Assembly: GCA_018466975.1 (NCBI GenBank)
Contig: CM031562.1
Span: 1,736,001 to 1,800,000, forward strand
Reading direction: 5' to 3'
Source: Sparassis latifolia
Taxonomy: Eukaryota > Basidiomycota > Agaricomycetes > Polyporales > Sparassidaceae
Length of the DNA: 64,000 nucleotides
The translations under genes and the position numbers were made by a program. Positions within the stretch are counted from its first letter, which is position 1. Each line of letters starts with the position of its first letter. Positions 34,244-44,874 of the stretch are shown here, piece by piece. The notes beneath the pieces were generated by a model, which was given only the letters and a program-made list of their open reading frames with translations, did no database searches and had not been told where the DNA came from.

Positions 34244-36861
34244 CTAGATGGCCTCCACCTTGGCCTTTTGCGAACCCTCCAGCTCCTTGAGATACTGATG
34301 CGCACGCCCCAGCATCCAGATCGTGAACGAAAACTTGAAGTTCGGGTATGCAATGGTGACGCTCTTGTTGAAAATCCCTTCGATCGCCTCCTGCGGCCAG
34401 GAGCCGTCCTGGACGGGGCGCAGGACGTCAGGCGTGTTCAAGATTGTGAAACCCCATAGGACTCACAGGATTCTGGCGAGACATGACCAATCGCACCGCC
34501 CTCTTGATGGGCTCCGGATCCGGATAGCGCGCGTACATGAGCGCCATGGCCGCCCAGCAGGTCTGCACGACCTGCGTTTGCTCATGCTCCACCCAGATGC
34601 TCTGCTCGCATGACTGCTCAGGACAGACGTTAGCGGGGGCGCTTGTAAGGGCTCACGGTTCGGAACGCACCTTGTAGCTCTCGCCCCAGCCGCCGTCCGC
34701 TCGTTGCTTGCTGATGAGGAACTCGCAGGCGCGGTGCGCGGATGCGCTCGTGTCGTACGTCTCCTCGACGAGTGAGAGGCTTTCCAATGCAAATTGCGTC
34801 GCGTAGGTGAAACAGATACCCCACGAGCCGACCCACCCGCCTTCGGGCTTCTGTGCTCTGTGCAGGTAGTCCAAGGCGCGATGCACGACGCATCTATTTT
34901 GGCGAATCAGTGAGTGCGAGAGTGGGTAGGGAGGCGGCGAACTGGATCTCAGCCACCCGGTAGGTGGGGTAGTATTTCTTGAATATGGACAGTGCTGTGA
35001 TCACGGATGTGGTACATTCAGGATAGCTGTGTTCGATCATGACGTCCCCTTTATATATATGTGAGCTATGGCGCAGAGCAACGGAAAGTATAAACGGACC
35101 AAAGACTTCGGATGGGTTCAGCAGTTCTAACAAATGGGGCCCTCTAATAAGTTCGTAGCTCGCGAAGCCGCCGTCGCTGTTTTGCATGCCAAGGAGGATG
35201 TCCACCGCGTCGCAGATGCGACGCTCCGATACCAGTTTCGGACTGGAACTAAGAGGAGGTATGTCCACTGAAAACGAGCGGGAGGACGAAAGCTTACGGG
35301 ACATGCTCTTGGATGTACAAAACCGCCTTGAGGCCTTCTCCTGTGCAGTCACTGACTGTGTAGCCCTGTGTCGGTGTGCTGAACGGGAAAGCACCTTTCG
35401 TCGCATGGCGATACGACGTGCGGAAATGTTTGGGGTTATCCTTAATCTGACACTGGTCGAGCCAATGCAGGGCACGGACCAAGCTCTCCGTGTTCTCTTC
35501 CTCCGCGGCCAAACCCGTCTCGACGAGCGCCTGGGTGATGAAGCCTATGTCCCAGAGCTGGCTGCCATTCGTGCCGGACATCATCATCCCCTCTGCGCCG
35601 ATCCACATGAAGTCCTGCCGCTTCTCCATGTGCAGCTTGAACGCGTCGCTCTGCGGGCCGTCGACGAGCGCGCGGACGATGAGGTTCATCATCTTGGAGA
35701 CAGGGCCGAGCGTCTGGTACCCCGTATTTTCGTCCTCCTGAACGATGAGGTCGTAGCACCGGTCGAGCGCGGCGCGGCGCACGGGAGGTATGGCGCAGCT
35801 TTCGTAGACGTTCAAGATGCCGTAGAGCAAGTCGAAGACCCGGCTGTGCGGCGAGTACAGGTCTACTTTGGCTACGTTGTTGCGCTGTGCCGGCCAGTCG
35901 ATGGAGTAGTAGTCTTGTGGGTATAATTCCTAATTTATACTGAGTTCACTGATGCGCGCATATACGCCATTCTTACCTGTCGGAGTGAGCGGATCAGGTC
36001 GTTCTCCTGCATCTTGTACCGGATGCCGAAGAGATAGCCCATGGGAAGGTAGACTGCCCGGGTGTGTATCCACCACCTATGTGGATGAAACGGAAGCCAC
36101 TCTGGGAACAGCCTGGCGAATGGCGTTTAGAAAGTAAGAATGAGCAGACGGCGTGACATTTAGTCTCACCATAACTCGGGGGTTATGGGGTTGTTGCCGG
36201 CCCAATCGTATACGTTCAAGATAGATAGCCAGAACTTTCCCCAGGACGGTATGCCAGTCGCACCACCGAGTCTATGGAGTGTGCCGCGTGCCTTGACAAG
36301 GGCCGGATGGTCGGCCGACACGCCCAGGATGCGCATGACGCAGTAGTTGAGGGCGGTCCCAAAGACGGTGGACTGGCCCTCGACGTGTCTACGTGGTTAT
36401 GAGACTAAGTACGGACACGAACGGCTGCCAACGCACAAGCCCCAGCCGCCATCTTCTGGGTGAGCACGGTTCAAGAGGTAGCGGATCATTTCGAGGCGTT
36501 CTTCGAGTTTGAAGCCCATGCCAGTAACGTATGAGCCTATAACAAGGCCAGAGAGGAGGAACATGGGCCCGCCGTATTCACCAGGCCAGTGGCCGTCTTC
36601 TGCTTGGAGGTGTTTGTAGAACGTGTAGCCATTGCGCGCGGCGGAGAGGGCATCCTGTGCTCGAGGGAGGGCGGGTAGGTCGAGAGGGAGCCCGAGCCAG
36701 TACTTGTCGATGTCGGACTGGGGCCAGGCTTGGAGTTCATCGTCGGTGTGGAGGTAGTGCCAGGTGTGACGGCCGTCCTCGGAGACGCGTAGCCTCCAGC
36801 GAGAGTAGTCTGTGAAATGCTCTTTTCCCGACAGAGGAATGTCGAGAGGGGAATACGACAT
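34244..36861 (-). CDS. ERG7: Lanosterol synthase (oxidosqualene cyclase)
   Basis: Cyclises 2,3-oxidosqualene to lanosterol in ergosterol synthesis, at ER and lipid droplets. Start [20 protein letters not shown]. Typical blocks: [233 protein letters not shown] and [18 protein letters not shown]. Several are the QW repeats of the family. The catalytic acid motif reads DCTGE (35336-35350) where the family motif is named DCTAE; the Asp is kept. About 725 residues, eight or so exons. Divergent from the ARP9-like gene. Confidence 0.94.
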
Positions 36862-37031
36862 ACGGCCAGGAGTGAGTAGTAGTCAGTATTACTAGTGAGT
36901 ACTGGCAAGACTACTAGTGCCAGTAGCGAGTACCGAGTGGTACGAGTTGCGACGCGACGCGTCTCGTCACACGCTTTACGTAAGCGCTCTTACCTTCTTC
37001 CGCCACCGAGCGAGCTGCAACAACACAGATC

Positions 37032-38845
37032 ATGAGCACCTTCCGCGACCCCGTCGTCGTCGTCCTCGACACTGGCAGGACAATCATCCGCGCCGGCATT
37101 GGCATTTTCGACCTCCTTCGTCCCCCACGGTCGTAAGTCCCCACTGTCTGCTCTTTATGCTGCGTCCAAATTCAACTACCGCGTCCGTTCTGCAGGAAAT
37201 TTCCGCCCGAGTAGGACTCCGCTCAACAGCACCAGATGCAGAGAATGGTGCACCCGAACCTTCCGAGCCCCAGCCTGGCCCTTCCACTTCCAAGTCGCCT
37301 TCTACTGCCAAGGTGACCGACTACCTCGTCGGTGCTCAGCTCGATGAAGCCGTTGCCGCAGGCCACGACATCGCCATTTTTTGGCCATTTGCAGAGGGAG
37401 ATATTGCTGACTGGACCCAGGCAGAAGCACTCTGGTGCGTCCGTTCGACCATTTCACTTGCTCACGCAGTGTGGAGATATCTTGTTCTTCCCTGTTCGTC
37501 TCGAGCGTGTCCCTCATCTTTGGACATTTCGCGCGTTCACATCCGGTGCTCACTCTATCCTTGACAGGAAATACGTGCTGTTCAAACAACTACAGCTCCG
37601 ACGCGCCCAGATGGAGTCCCCGGTCCTTCTCTCCATTCTCCCGGGGCTCTCGCGCGACGCGTACGAGCGCATCTGCCAGATCTTCTTCGAGCGCTTCAAC
37701 GTCGCCGGCTTCGGCATCCTCGACCGCCCCGTCGCGCAGTTTTACGCCGTCATCTCGGGCAACCAGCTCAGTGGCGTCATCGTCGACATCGACCGTGACC
37801 ACACGGACATCACGCCCATCTACGACGGGTTCGTCCAGCACACCGCGCGCACGAGCACTCCACTCGGCCTCCGCGACTGCCAGCTCTACCTCGCCCACCT
37901 CCTCCGCTCGAACCAGTCCGTCGTGGCCGCGCTCTCGCCGCCCGCCAGCCCACTCAGCCCGGAGGCGCTCCAGCCGGTGCTACTAGAGCTCGCAGGGCAT
38001 ATCTGGCAGGAGGGCCTCATCAAGGCGCTCGCGGAGGGCGAGGCCGCGCGGGACATCGAGGAGGAGGGCGTCACGGACATCGCAGCGGTCCTCGTCGCGG
38101 GTAAGGAGAAGGCCGTCATCGAGTCGGGCATGAAGAAAAAGGCGAACGCGAAGGCGTCCGCCGCCGAGCAGGCGCGCGCGCGTGAAATCGAGGCGCTCGA
38201 CCTCGTCACCGTTCAGTTCCGTGGGCACACGCTCACGGTGGGTAAGGAGCGCCATCGCTTCTGCGAACCCCTGTTCGATCCGAACCTACTTACGAGCCTG
38301 CCGGGTATTGAGCCCAAGGCGAGAAAGGATGTGCCGATTTTGCCCATCCAGACTGCGGTTGGGGAGGCTGTTGGACGAACTGAGGTGGACCAGAGAGCAT
38401 ATATTTGGCAGGGGCTGTTCGTGACCGGAGAGATCACGAACCACATAAAAGGTCAGGAACCCGCATGAAGTGTTGATGTCAAATGCCGATATGGTTTGTG
38501 CCTCACACAGGGCTGGGAGCCGCGCTACAAGGGCGTCTGGCATCGTTCATCCTCACCAGCCCGGATCCGCAACAAAATGAAGTGCAGCCGCGGATCATAC
38601 GGGTGCTGAAGGTGCCAGACTATTTCGCGGAATATCGGGAGAAGGGAGATGGGTTGGCGTCCTTTCTGGGTACGAGCATCGTTGCAAAAGTAGGTCGTAT
38701 CGCCTCAGACGCCGTGAGTAGTGCTGACGGCGCTTGCCAGATAACATTCATTGATATGACGGGTGGTAAGAACTTTGTGTCGAAAACGGACTATGTGAGC
38801 ACAGGACCACGGACGATTCTGGGAATGTCACCCTCGTTGCTGTAG
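37032..38845 (+). CDS. ARP9: Actin-related protein, Arp9-like, with a frame break
   Basis: Likely nuclear actin-related subunit of SWI/SNF-type remodellers. Exon 1 (37032-37132) starts MSTFRDPVVVVLDTGRTIIR, an actin-like opening, and ends at a strong GTAAGT donor. Exon 2 starts at 37196 (EISARVGLRSTAP). The two frames differ: exon 1 has 101 nt where 102 are needed, and the base seems to be missing in the five-C run 37122-37126. Later parts join cleanly: DYLVGAQLDEAVAAGHD, EALWKYVLFKQLQLRRAQ, SPVLLSILPGLSRDAYERIC, FGILDRPVAQFYAVISGNQL, GVIVDIDRDHTDITPIYDGF, GLRDCQLYLAHLLRSNQ, RFCEPLFDP, HIKGLGAALQGRLASFILT and ITFIDMTGGKNFV. Ends GMSPSLL. Four later introns of usual size. An acidic-basic insertion (EKAVIESGMKKKANAKASA) interrupts the actin fold, as in Arp8/Arp9 types; Arp9 is my best match, not certain. 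Confidence 0.75.
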
Positions 38846-39024
38846 CAGATATGTACGTGATGCCGAGTGAGCGCATGGAATTCCGAATTGACGGGCATCC
38901 GACGCGGTCCACAAGGCTCTTGGTAAGATGCCCATGATGTCGTCATATATATGCGATAGGTCGGAAAGTGGTGAGAAATCATACAGACTGCCTACTGAAA
39001 TGCACCACAGGAGAAGAGGTAATT

Positions 39025-39533
39025 TTACGGGGCATTTCCCTCTGCAACAGCGAGGAGGTCGCTGTCCCCTGGATCTGACACGGTCATGACACTGGAGTGA
39101 GAGTCGTGAGAATCTGAAAGGTGGTCAAGGGCGATGTTCTTACCCAACACGGAATAGCTTGCCCGCGGCTGTGCCAAGGGCGACGTTGGTACCGGCAAAG
39201 TGGTGCACGTTAGTCTTGGAGAGCATGGCGTAGTACTCGAGCTCAGACTTGCGGAGCGGTGGGCAGTTGCCAGCAATAAGAACAAGCTTAGCTGGATGCG
39301 GGTTCGAGGACGAAGGAGAGAGGAGACAGAATAGTCAGCACAAGGGACCTTCTCAGCCTCACGCTCCAGTCCCCGGAGAGAGAGCAGGTGGAGGACTCAC
39401 CCTTGCCGTTGCGCATCTGCTTGAGGGCGGACTTGTAGCCGAGGGAGTACTTGCCGGACTTGACGACGAGGGCAAGACGAGAGGCGATGGACTCTGTGGA
39501 CTTGGCAGCCTTGGACTTTTTGGTGGGAGCCAT
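39025..39533 (-). CDS. RPL30: 60S ribosomal protein eL30
   Basis: Large-subunit ribosomal protein; in yeast the protein also represses splicing of its own transcript. Start ATG 39531-39533. Exon 1 gives [20 protein letters not shown] and [13 protein letters not shown]; exon 2 [40 protein letters not shown] and [10 protein letters not shown]; exon 3 [20 protein letters not shown]. Introns use GTGAGT and GTAAGA donors. The order and length (about 110 residues) are those of eL30. The C-terminal DPGDSD motif is intact. It shares its upstream region with MET5. I did not find a stem mimicking the kink-turn site near the first donor, but could not fold the RNA. Confidence 0.95.
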
Positions 39534-39644
39534 CGCGATTAATGTCGGTGGCGATGAGGAGGACTGGATTGACGACTGCAACGCTAGGGGCACGGCGGTG
39601 GCTTGGCAGGTGGGAGATAGAGTTCGAGCTCCGCAAAAGGGTAG

Positions 39645-39653
39645 CCCTAACCC
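39645..39653. promoter_or_regulatory. Telobox-like CCCTAACCC in RPL30/MET5 promoter
   Basis: CCCTAACCC lies 112 bp upstream of the RPL30 start codon. Similar RCCCTAA sites bind Tbf1-type factors in ribosomal protein promoters of several fungi, so it may drive RPL30. The neighbouring AAAAGGGTAG gives a partial inverted partner. Inference from motif only. Confidence 0.4.
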
Positions 39654-39797
39654 GAAAATAGGGTGACAAACAGGGCCAAAGGGATGGTGTGAGGATGGCC
39701 TCTTCATTGCCTTTGATTGCCCGCTCGCGAATTCCGAATTGTGCGCAGGTTATATGGCGGCTTCGCGGACGTCGCTTCACCGCGTCCCTCATCACAA

Positions 39798-42700
39798 ATG
39801 ACGCCCACGCCAGCGGTACGCGCTGTCGCCCGGGTCGCGTACCTCTCCTCCGACCTCTTCCTCTACTCTCGCCGTCCCCCGCCCCGCCCCGACGACTTCG
39901 CCGAGCTCCTCGCCCAATTCTCCGCCGACGCCGCCGCCGACGCCGGCCACACCGCCGTCACTGCCCTTCCCTCCGGCGCCGATCTCGGCCCCGCCCTTCT
40001 CCGCAGAGAGCAGCAAGGCGGCCGTCTGCAGTCGTACGTCGGCTGCTCGAACGCGCAGTCCCTCGCCCAGCTCGTGCTCCATCTCGTCGAGCTATCCTCC
40101 ACCGCGACCGTGCTCCATGTCGCCGTGGACCACGATCTCTCCGACGTCCTCGTGCTCCAGTCCACCCTTCCCTTCTGCCTGCACTCTCGCACCGCCCAGC
40201 AAGCCCACGACAACGCCCTCTTGGCTTCCCGCCTCGCCTTGCTCCAGTCCAAAGCCGTCCTGCACATCTTCCATCCTGGTCACCAGTCCGACCTCGTCGC
40301 AGAGATCGCACAGCACGCCGTTCCCTCCTTCCTCTTTGCCGACAAGCCTGCCTCGAACGGTCATACCAATGGCCATTCCAACGGCGTGAACGGCCCCCTC
40401 CAGCCTTCCTCTCTCTTCCACGCGTACGAAGCTGTTGCCCTCTCAACCGCCTCCTTGCTCCACCGTCCTGTCGGCCCGTTCACTCGCCATGGCTCTGACG
40501 ATCCCCACACCGTCCTCATTTCACTGGGCGCGCCACAGTTCGATCTCGACGTCGATGGTGTCGCGTTCATCGAGGTCTCTCTGGTGAAGCCTTTCCCGGC
40601 TTCCCGCGTCCTCGATGCTGTTCCCCCATCTGCCAGACGCGTCCTCGTCCTTGAGCAGATTCGCCGTTGGTCTATCAAGTGGACTCCGCTCTACCTCGAA
40701 CTCATCAGCGCCGTCCAGCTCCTTGAGCCCGACCACCGTCCACTTGTGCAGAGCGGCGTTCTTGGCAATATCGACTCGGTCAAGCCTGCCGATATTCTCA
40801 AGTTGCTCGAGCAGGCCTCATCCGCCCCACCTTCCACACGCTTGTCGCTCGGAGACCTATCGACCACTGAGTCCTCACCTTCTGCCGAGGCGCCGCATGT
40901 CCCCAAACACGAAGCCTCGTACACCAAGATCCTCAGCCACCTCTTCGGTGACCGCCTCGAGATTGCGAACTCTCCGGACCTCGTCGCTTCTCTTGGACAG
41001 CTGGCTACCAGCCCAGAATTTACTGTGGGCCGTGTCCGCGGGGAACTCGAACAGCGCGCCGAACTCGTTGTATCTGTACAAGACTTGCTCCAAGATGTCG
41101 ACACCCCCATCGAGTTGCATAACCTGCTGAGCAGCTGGATATTGGCCAAGGACGATGGTCCCAAGAGTCGCCAGCTCGGAGACGACATCGTGCGTGCCCT
41201 CGAAGACGACAAAATCTCCCGTCCCGCTGCGAAGCAGGTACTGGCCCTGCGCGCACTGCTACCCGCTCGCTCGCGCTGGATCATCGGCTCGGACGCGTGG
41301 TCCTACGACCTCGGCTCGTCCGGCCTCCACCACGCCATCGCCTCCAAGCTCAACATCAACGTGCTCGTTCTCGACACACTCCCCTACTCTGCGCGCAATG
41401 CCGGCGACCCGAGTCGCCGTAAGCAGGACGTCGGCCTGTACGCCATGAACCATGGGGACGTGTACGTTGCCAGTGTCGCGGTGTACTCATCGTACTCGCA
41501 GGTTCTCCAGGCCATCACGGAGGCGGACAAGTTCGATGGACCCAGCGTCGTCCTGGCGTACCTACCCTACAAGACCGAAGATGCCCCCGCGCTAGAGATC
41601 CTCAAGGAGACGAAGCTTGCCGTCGACGCCGGGTACTGGCCTCTGTATCGCTGGAACCCTGCCAAGGAGCTCGACGGGAAGGAGCCCTTTGCGCTCGATT
41701 CGGACTCCATCAAAAACGACCTGCAACGTTTCCTCGACCGCCAGAGCCACCTCTCGCAGCTTGTGCGCTCCGCACCCCAGCTCGCGAGCGAGCTCGTCGG
41801 CAGCTTGGGCGAGAGCTTAAAGCAGGCACGCAAGAACCGCGCGCAGCAATCGTATAGCGACCTCCTGACCGCAATCGACGCGCCGCCCCTGCTCGTGCTG
41901 TACGCGTCCGACAGCGGGCGCACCGAGAAAATGGCGAAGCGCCTCGCGCACCGCGGGAAGATGCGTGGCCTGTCGACGACTGTCGCGGTCGTGGACACGA
42001 TCTCGATCGACGACCTGGCGAAGGAAGAGTTTGTCGTGTTCCTCACGTCCGTGGCTGGCCAGGGTGAGTTCCCACAAAACGGGCGGACGTTCGCCAAGGG
42101 TTTGAGCGCCCTCGCTGCGCGCGGCGAGAGGCCGCTCACGAGCCTCCGCTTCTCTGTCTTCGGCCTTGGAGATAGTCATTACTGGCCGCGTCTGGAGGAT
42201 GCGCATTTCTACAACAAGGCGGGGAAGGATCTCGATACGCGCCTTGAGCAACTTGGCGGCCAACGCTTCGCGAATCTGGGTCTGGGTGATGACCAGGACG
42301 CGGACGGTCCAGAGACCGGGTACAAGCTCTGGGAGCCGCTGGTTTGGAAGACGTTGGGCGTAGATACCATCGAGGTGCTGGAGGCCGAGCCGCAGCCCAT
42401 CACCAACGAGCACATCAAAGTCGCCTCGCAGTACCTCCGTGGGACGATCACGGAAGGCCTCCAAGATTTTAGCACCGGCGCTCTAGCGGAAAGCGACACC
42501 CAGCTGACGAAGTTCCATGGTGTTTATCAGCAGGACGACCGCGATATCCGTGACGAACGCCAGGCCCAGGGTGTCGAGCCTGCATACAGCTTCATGATTC
42601 GGGTGCGGATGCCCGGTGGCGTCTGTCGAGCAGACCAGTGGCTGGTGATGGATCGGATCGCAGACGAACACGGGTGCGGGACGTTCAAGATCACTACGCG

Positions 42701-44562
42701 GCAGACCTTCCAGTACCATGGTGTCATTAAACGTCACCTTAAGCCTGCCATCCAGGATATCAACAGGGCATTGCTGGATACCCTGGCCGCATGCGGTGAC
42801 GTTAATCGGTGAGTGCGAAGTTGCACCGTTCTTGGATGTATTCTGATTGCTGTCCTCAGAAATGTCATCGTGTCGGCGATTCCTTCCTTGTCGAAGCTCC
42901 ACGGGCAAGTGTACGAGTTTGCTAAGAGAGTCAGCGCGCATCTCCTTCCTCGTACGTCTGCATACCACGAGATCTGGCTGGACAAGAAGCTGGTCGCTGG
43001 CGAGGCACTGAAAGACGTGGAGCCATTGTACGGCGAGTTCTATTTGCCACGGAAGGTAGGTCTTTCCGTCTTCTACATTTAAGGACATTTGGCTCAACCT
43101 CCAAACAGTTCAAAGTTGCCATCGCCGTTCCGCCTACTAACGATGTCGACCTTTTCGCCAACGACCTTGGCTTCATCGCTATCGTGGACGGCAATGGTGA
43201 TCTCGAAGGGTTCAACGTCACTACCGGTGGCGGAATGGGTGTCACTCACGGGAACAAGAAGACATACCCACGCCTCGGTGACGTTATCGGTTTTTGCACC
43301 GTTGAACAGGGTCGTGACGTTGCGGAGAAGGTTATGCTCGTACAGCGCGACAATGGCAACCGCGAGGAGTAAGTGCAAAATTTTGTACCGCGATAGCATG
43401 TGCTGATGTTGCGTACCCGTTTGCCAATTAGTCGTAAGGTTTGCACGCGTTCAATCAACGGGCTCTGCGAGTGTCTGACGAACTGTGACTTCAGAACGCT
43501 CGTCTAAAATACACCATTGACAGGATGGGCTTGGACAACTTCAAGGCTGAGGTCGAACGAAGACTAGGATTTCACCTTCGACCCGCACGCCCTTACGCTT
43601 TCAACCGCAATGTCGATGACTTTGGCTGGACTTCCGGCGAAGATGGCAAACATCACTTCACCTGCTTCATCGAGAATGGGCGCATCCAGGACGAGCCTGG
43701 ACGTGACTTCAAAACCGGTCTGCGGGAGATTGCCAAGGTCCACAAAGGCGCATTCCGGACGACTGCAAACCAGCATCTGGTCATCACTGATGTCGACTCA
43801 GCCGACTTGCCCGTCATTAAACAGCTATTGGCACAGTACAAGTTGGATAATCTCTCTCACACCGCTTTGCGGTTATCGTCCTCAGCATGTGTCGCATTCC
43901 CGACTTGCGGTGTGTAATCCGTGAATTATCTGCCGTATGGTTTGTCGTAATATTTTTCTCGTCAGGTCTGGCCATGGCAGAATCGGAAAGGGTAAGTGTC
44001 TAACCTATGATTTATACCACCTGGGATCTCTCATCCCAGTCGGTCAACCAGTACCTGCCTCTCCTGATCGACAAGGTGGAAGCAATGTGCGAAGAAAATG
44101 GCCTTCGCAATGATTCTATAGTCATGAGGATGACAGGATGTCCAAATGGCTGCGCACGACCATATGTAGCAGGTAGGCGATATTCGCGTTCATCGATGTG
44201 CGTCTACAAGACTAATATTGCATCTGCAGAGGTCGCATTCGTCGGCAAGGCCCCGGGCACGTACTCTATGTTGTTGGGCGGTGGATATTACGGACAGCGA
44301 CTGAACAAGATTTACAGAGGTATGAACTGCCTGCAAGGCCTTTTGATATTCTTCCGCTAACATCGAACCAGAAACTGTTACGGAGCCGGAGATTCTAGCA
44401 ATCTTGAGGCCGATGATCAAACATTACGCCATTGAACGACACCGAGGCGAACACTTTGGGGACTTCGTGATCAGAGCGGGGTACATTTCTGCCACCACTT
44501 CCGGTAAAGCTTGGTACGAGAGAATGGGCGGTGAGGGCCAGTATCGCGAAGTTGTCTCATGA
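39798..44562 (+). CDS. MET5: Sulfite reductase beta subunit (siroheme)
   Basis: NADPH-sulfite reductase subunit that reduces sulfite to sulfide for cysteine and methionine. Start chosen at [20 protein letters not shown]; an in-frame ATG at 39717 is earlier but less likely. Exon 1 (39798-42808) encodes a pyruvate-ferredoxin-reductase-like N-terminal part ([20 protein letters not shown]) and a flavodoxin domain ([20 protein letters not shown]). The hemoprotein part begins [13 protein letters not shown], with [14 protein letters not shown] and [17 protein letters not shown]. The 4Fe-4S/siroheme cysteines are present in [16 protein letters not shown] and [15 protein letters not shown] 7-nt microexon (43432-43438) supplies the last two bases' partner of Asp plus Arg-Lys before [17 protein letters not shown]. 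End GQYREVVS. About 1,420 residues, as in yeast Met5; ten exons. The partner alpha subunit (MET10) is not in the window. Confidence 0.93.
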
Positions 44563-44874
44563 TTATGTAATTTTAGAGATATAAGTATATGTTTTGCATG
44601 ATTATGCATTCATGGCCCTCAATCGATATTAAGCCGATCATCGTAGGTCGAGTACGGTTGTTATGCCTCCCAATATTGTGCGTGCAAGGAGTTTAGTCAA
44701 ACGCCGTAGACACAAGCTGCACAGCGCTCGTTTGAGGACATTGAGGAACGCGTACTGCGATATTAAGTTTGTTTATCAATAAAGGCTCGCGAAAACCAAG
44801 GTCAATTTATCGATGCATCAGGTTGATCGACTCGAAAGAAATTGCAGTACACTCTAGGAACATTGATGCGTATT
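44563..44874. other. Convergent spacer MET5/AGX1
   Basis: 312 bp with both 3' ends. AT-rich pieces (TTAGAGATATAAGTATATG at 44572-44590) may hold the poly(A) region of MET5. No gene seen. Confidence 0.45.
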
